NCBI GenBank assembly: GCA_947625075.1
Contig: CANQMY010000034.1
Coordinates: 1-9,454 of the forward strand
Direction: 5' to 3'
Length of the DNA: 9,454 bases
DNA from: an uncultured Clostridia bacterium
Lineage (GTDB): Bacteria; Bacillota; Clostridia; TANB77; CAG-508
Shown: piece by piece, positions 6,347-9,454 of the stretch
How the letters are laid out: the number at the start of each line of letters is the position of its first letter
How positions within the stretch are numbered: position 1 is the first letter of the stretch
Translations under genes and position numbers: made by a program
The notes under the pieces: generated by a model
Database searches by the model: none
What the model was told of the DNA's origin: nothing
What the model saw: the letters and a program-made list of their open reading frames with translations, nothing else

Positions 6347-7141
6347 TTATTCTTTTAGCATCATTATATTGGCGTTTAATTGATATTTTTTACCTTCTGC
6401 TCTTCTTGAATGAAACATTGTATTATTACATACTGTACACAAATTACAATCAATAATATTTTTGTCAATTAAACCTTTTTCTTTTAATAAAATTTTATTA
6501 AGTAAAATAGTATCAATTTTATATTGTTTGCCTTTCTCATTTGTACATTCAGCATCTTCTATTATATTATTATTTTTTACTATCTCTTTAAATTCATTTT
6601 CAAAAATCTGTTTTACATCATCATTTACTAAAAAATGATCTTTTCTAATGCTTGGACCAAAACAGCATATTATATTTTCTGGTTTACAATTATAATCTTT
6701 AACCATTTTGTATACCGCTTTTTCTCCTATTCTTTTTGTAGTACCTTTCCATCCAGAATGAATGTTGGCAATTACTTTATTTTTTGGATCATACATAAAA
6801 AGAGAAATGCAGTCTGAAAAAGTTAGTAACGTTGCTACATTGGGCAATTTTGTTATTATTCCATCCGCTTCTGCTGGTAATACAAAATCCACTTTATTAT
6901 ATTCGCATATATTATCTGTATGTTGCTGATTCAGATATATTAAATATTCTTTGTTAATTTTTAAAGCTTTACATAGCTTATTTAAGCTTCCATCAATATC
7001 ATGATTTGTTTTATTTCTTGTAAAACCTATATCATGTATTTTTAATGTATATGCGTGAACTAAAACATCCTGAAATTCAAGTAATTTTTTAAACTGTAAA
7101 TATTCAATGTAGTCAGTTTTATTAATTATAATATTATCCAT
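6347..7141 (-). CDS. pgeF: PgeF/YfiH-family protein (polyphenol oxidase family, purine nucleoside phosphorylase-like), 264 aa
   Basis: Cytosolic protein of the YfiH/LACC1 family. Members have been described as purine nucleoside phosphorylase/adenosine deaminase-type enzymes and as a peptidoglycan editing factor (PgeF). The likely metal-site residues are H74 (QQHTDN), C111 (FSDC) and H128 (IHSGWKGT). The family blocks EADGIIT (91-97), CFGPSI (160-165) and, near the C-terminus, CTVCNNTMFHSRRAEGK (235-251) are all present. FSDC replaces the more usual ADC-type sequence, but the cysteine is kept. Length is usual for the family. The ATG at 7139-7141 follows AGGAG (7146-7150) by four bases, which is short. 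It lies 37 bases after the ART-like/HD gene and 24 before the uracil-DNA glycosylase gene, consistent with a shared transcript. Confidence 0.9.
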   Translation of the reverse strand: MDNIIINKTDYIEYLQFKKLLEFQDVLVHAYTLKIHDIGFTRNKTNHDIDGSLNKLCKALKINKEYLIYLNQQHTDNICEYNKVDFVLPAEADGIITKLPNVATLLTFSDCISLFMYDPKNKVIANIHSGWKGTTKRIGEKAVYKMVKDYNCKPENIICCFGPSIRKDHFLVNDDVKQIFENEFKEIVKNNNIIEDAECTNEKGKQYKIDTILLNKILLKEKGLIDKNIIDCNLCTVCNNTMFHSRRAEGKKYQLNANIMMLKE

Positions 7142-7178
7142 AATTCTCCTACATAGTTTTAAATACTATTAAAATGTC

Positions 7179-8903
7179 TTATTTAATTATATCATCATCT
7201 GTTTTTTCAAATTCATCTTTATCTATATTACTATTAAGATTTTCAATCACATCTCTCTGCTCTTCTAAAGATGGTGCTCCTTTTTGTTGATCTTTAAGGA
7301 ATTTATTTCTTTCTTCGCTTAATTCATTTTGATTTTGCCTTTCCTGTAATATATCTTCTCTGCCATTTTCCTGCATAATTTTACTTTTATCATAATTTAA
7401 TATATATGAAAAATCCTTAATATTTCTAGTCAATGCCTCAAATTGAAAAGAAAAATCAATTAAAGATTTACTTGCTCCTAATTTTAAATAGTTTGGATTT
7501 AAATTCATTTTTTTCTTTGTACTTAATCTAGCTCTATCTAATGCATCTGCATCTTTTATAAGATTAATTAAAGTCATTGTATCTTCTAAATCACTTGGAG
7601 CAACTTTATATTTTTCTGGCATCTTTAATGCTTTCTCTTCTTTTCCTTCATGCGCATCTATTACAGCTTTTAAAATACTCATATCTTCATTACTATATTT
7701 TTCTCCATTTAAATGAAACAAATCCATTTTATCCACAAGTTTTACACTTCTTTTTGCATGCGGACCTACATCTGTTATTCTTCCAATATCATGATATTCA
7801 CCTGCGGTTACTAATATATCAAGCATTCTATCATTTAAGTTTAATCCCTCTCTTTGAGCTATTATTAAAGCTAAAGTTGCTGTTCTATTGCTATGCCCTA
7901 ATCCATGAATTTTACTGTTTTTTATAGGTTTACTATCAATTGTTGTTATTTTTTGTTTTAAATAATTTCCTTCTCTACTTTCCAAAAATTCTGGAAAAAC
8001 ATCTGAAAATTGCAATTGGTTTATCCCTTGTACACTTAAGTCTGCAACATAATTAGAATATTTACTATCAAAGACTGATTTTTTTGTATCAGTCTTTCCT
8101 TGTTCTATTTCATTAATTACTCTATGCACTTTTTCATTTTGATTTTCTTCTATTTTCTTTTGATTATTAAATAGATTTTTAAAAAATTTATTTAAAGAGT
8201 TAATTGTATTTTTTACTGAAAATACCCCTTCAATTTTTGAAACATGTGTTATTGTATTTAATCTATTTCCTTTAATTAAATAATTATCTTTTGCATAACC
8301 ATTTATTATTTTATAATCTTCTAATGCCTCTAAATATTCTTGAGATGGAATATATACATCTCCATCTCTTTCTATTTCTTCTTTTGTCCTTTCACGTAAA
8401 CATATCTTTTTTCTACCATAGTTATCTAATACTATATTTCCTTGTTCATCTCTTTCTATATCTTTAACAAGTTCAACCTTTTGAGTTCTTTCTTGTGGTA
8501 TAATACAATCGCCTTCATGAACAATTACTTCATCCATTATTCTTGATTTATAATTACTAAGTTCATTTAATTCTGGGTTTAATTTAATAGCATAAGTTAT
8601 TTCAGTAGGATTTAAAATTGGATTTCTATTTAAATCCGATAAGTTTTTAATAAAATTTTCTATATCTGGAATTCCTAAAAACATAAATGCTCCAGGTGTT
8701 CCATATGTTGTTGAAAAATTTTTTGAAGCTTTTATTTTTCCACTTTTTAATATTTTATCTACATTTTCTTTACTTGTACAATGATATAATCCTTTTTGTA
8801 CAATTTGTTTATTTACTTCATCAGTTGTATTAACTTTAACCGTTTTTAAAAATGTAGACAAAAATATACCGGGAACTCCAATAATTAAATTACCTAATTT
8901 CAT
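7179..8903 (-). CDS. ADP-ribosyltransferase-like/HD phosphohydrolase fusion protein, 574 aa
   Basis: Two-domain protein of unknown role. Residues 38-135 look like an ART-fold domain. LYHCTSKENVDKILKSGKIK (39-58) resembles the H-x-T/S start and helix of DarT/KptA-like ARTs, GTPGAFMFLG (68-77) follows, and E130 in DEVIVHEGD is a possible catalytic Glu. Residues 330-460 carry an HD-superfamily pattern: HGLGHSNR (333-340, H337), HDIGR (371-375), GPHAKRS (380-386), AHEG (417-420) and KDADALDRAR (450-459). The link (136-300) is charged, and the tail (510-574) is low-complexity Glu/Asn/Asp. A short hydrophobic stretch (5-19) at the N-terminus could be a weak signal or amphipathic helix. AGGAG (8910-8914) sits six bases before the ATG. 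It is the first gene of the run that includes pgeF. HD is fairly sure; the ART assignment is less so. Confidence 0.72.
   Translation of the reverse strand: MKLGNLIIGVPGIFLSTFLKTVKVNTTDEVNKQIVQKGLYHCTSKENVDKILKSGKIKASKNFSTTYGTPGAFMFLGIPDIENFIKNLSDLNRNPILNPTEITYAIKLNPELNELSNYKSRIMDEVIVHEGDCIIPQERTQKVELVKDIERDEQGNIVLDNYGRKKICLRERTKEEIERDGDVYIPSQEYLEALEDYKIINGYAKDNYLIKGNRLNTITHVSKIEGVFSVKNTINSLNKFFKNLFNNQKKIEENQNEKVHRVINEIEQGKTDTKKSVFDSKYSNYVADLSVQGINQLQFSDVFPEFLESREGNYLKQKITTIDSKPIKNSKIHGLGHSNRTATLALIIAQREGLNLNDRMLDILVTAGEYHDIGRITDVGPHAKRSVKLVDKMDLFHLNGEKYSNEDMSILKAVIDAHEGKEEKALKMPEKYKVAPSDLEDTMTLINLIKDADALDRARLSTKKKMNLNPNYLKLGASKSLIDFSFQFEALTRNIKDFSYILNYDKSKIMQENGREDILQERQNQNELSEERNKFLKDQQKGAPSLEEQRDVIENLNSNIDKDEFEKTDDDIIK
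8070..8097. repeat. 10-bp perfect inverted repeat inside the ART-like/HD gene
   Basis: AAAGACTGAT (8070-8079) and ATCAGTCTTT (8088-8097) are perfect complements around an eight-base loop. It lies in codons 269-278, in the charged linker between the two domains. On the minus-strand transcript no U-tract follows, so it is not an intrinsic terminator. Confidence 0.7.
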
Positions 8904-8943
8904 TTAACTCTCCTACATTAAATTTGTCTAATATATATACCTA

Positions 8944-8972
8944 ATTTTAGCATAATTGAATTTTTTTAGCAA
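8944..8972 (-). promoter_or_regulatory. Promoter of the ART-like/HD gene and the operon behind it
   Basis: On the minus strand TTGCTA (8967-8972) and TAAAAT (8944-8949) are spaced by 17 bases. TG one base before the -10 gives an extended -10. Transcription should start near 8937, with a leader of about 33 bases. No promoter was identified between the four genes, so this one probably drives all of them. Confidence 0.65.
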
Positions 8973-8977
8973 TATTA

Positions 8978-9006
8978 TTGTTTTATTTTTATTTTAATGT
9001 TATATT
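8978..9006 (+). promoter_or_regulatory. Promoter of the HD-GYP gene
   Basis: TTGTTT (8978-8983) and TATATT (9001-9006) are spaced by 17 bases, with TG at 8998-8999 forming an extended -10. Transcription would start near 9013, only five bases before the ribosome binding site AAAGGAG (9018-9024). The -35 box is five bases from that of the divergent promoter (8967-8972). Confidence 0.55.
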
Positions 9007-9030
9007 TATATTATTACAAAGGAGAAATAT

Positions 9031-9454
9031 ATGTTAGAAGAAAAATATGATTTTTATAGTCCAAGTAACATTAAAATTCATGATTTAGACTCAACTCTAA
9101 AAAATAGTCTTGCTATTATAGATAATTTAGACTATTTTACTAAAGTACATAGTCAAAATGTATCTAATTTATCGGCTCGTATTTGTGAGTATATGAGATG
9201 TAATAATCAATTTACAATCCATTGCTTAATTGCTGGATATATTCATGACTTAGGGAAAATGTTTATTCCTGAAGAAATTTTATCAAAAGAAGGTTCATTA
9301 ACAGCTGAAGAATATGAAATTATAAAAACTCATACAACTTTAGGATATGAGTATTGTATGAAAGATATCAATTTAAGACCATACTCAGATGGTCCTTGGT
9401 ATCATCATGAAGCTTTAAATGGTACTGGATATCCTAGAGGACTTAGAAAAAATG
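9031..9454 (+). CDS. HD-GYP domain protein, first 141 residues (3' end outside the window)
   Basis: Start of an HD-GYP protein, a family that includes cyclic-di-GMP phosphodiesterases. The visible residues carry H40 (KVHSQNV), the HD pair H72-D73 in IHDLGK (71-76), IPEEIL (79-84), H101 (IKTHTTLGYEY), H125-H126 in HHEALNGTGYP (125-135) and PRGL just before the edge. All major family motifs seen so far are intact. There is no receiver, PAS or membrane segment before the domain, and only about 30 residues precede it. The ATG is preceded by AAAGGAG at six bases. It is divergent from the ART-like/HD gene, which also has an HD domain. Substrate cannot be settled, and a diverged ligand could change it. 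A C-terminal domain may lie beyond the window. Confidence 0.88.
   Translation, partial: MLEEKYDFYSPSNIKIHDLDSTLKNSLAIIDNLDYFTKVHSQNVSNLSARICEYMRCNNQFTIHCLIAGYIHDLGKMFIPEEILSKEGSLTAEEYEIIKTHTTLGYEYCMKDINLRPYSDGPWYHHEALNGTGYPRGLRKN

Noticed and set aside
5760..6383. Several short + strand frames across the uracil-DNA glycosylase gene and the start of its upstream neighbour
   Set aside because: They are antisense shadows of the glycosylase and pgeF, with no motif.
6635..6817. Short + strand frame inside pgeF
   Set aside because: Antisense to a conserved gene, with no ribosome binding site of note.
7577..7927. Leu/His-rich + strand frame inside the ART-like/HD gene
   Set aside because: Antisense to the HD domain, with composition typical of a shadow frame.

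Overview
The window is very AT-rich. Lines counted by hand run from about 15 to 40% G+C, and most are near 20-28%. It is bacterial, with strong AGGAG/AAAGGA ribosome binding sites, TATAAT promoters with extended TGn elements, and a U-tract hairpin terminator. The leucyl-tRNA synthetase N-terminus, the family 4 uracil-DNA glycosylase, PgeF, the GltD/NfnB-like flavoprotein and a secreted protein with Cys-rich GH...ATCT...CxxCG repeats point to an anaerobic low-GC Bacillota, probably a gut Clostridia-type organism. No phage, transposon, CRISPR, tRNA or rRNA signal was seen.

Layout. 1-692 (-): 5' part of leuS. 693-920: divergent promoter region. 921-2589 (+): a two-gene operon with a putative HExxH zinc metallopeptidase and a small nine-cysteine protein. 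2600-2637: a bidirectional terminator shared with the convergent gene. 2650-4308 (-): a secreted 552-residue protein with a Pro/Glu stalk, six to eight Cys-pair repeats and a C-terminal cap, driven by a near-consensus promoter. 4475-8903 (-): a four-gene run in the order 8903 to 4475, comprising an ADP-ribosyltransferase-like/HD fusion protein, pgeF, family 4 uracil-DNA glycosylase and a GltD/NfnB-like oxidoreductase, with gaps of 24-37 bases. 8904-9030: back-to-back divergent promoters. 9031-9454 (+): the start of an HD-GYP domain protein that runs off the window.

How the genes relate. leuS, pgeF and the uracil-DNA glycosylase are housekeeping or repair genes. The least ordinary parts are the ART-like/HD fusion, its head-to-head pairing with an HD-GYP phosphodiesterase-like gene through promoters whose -35 boxes lie five bases apart, and the metallopeptidase/Cys-rich pair, whose second gene begins with a 14-bp perfect hairpin followed by five Ts. 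Their functions are inferred from motifs only. I cannot show that the window holds a new system, but the fusion protein is the best candidate.
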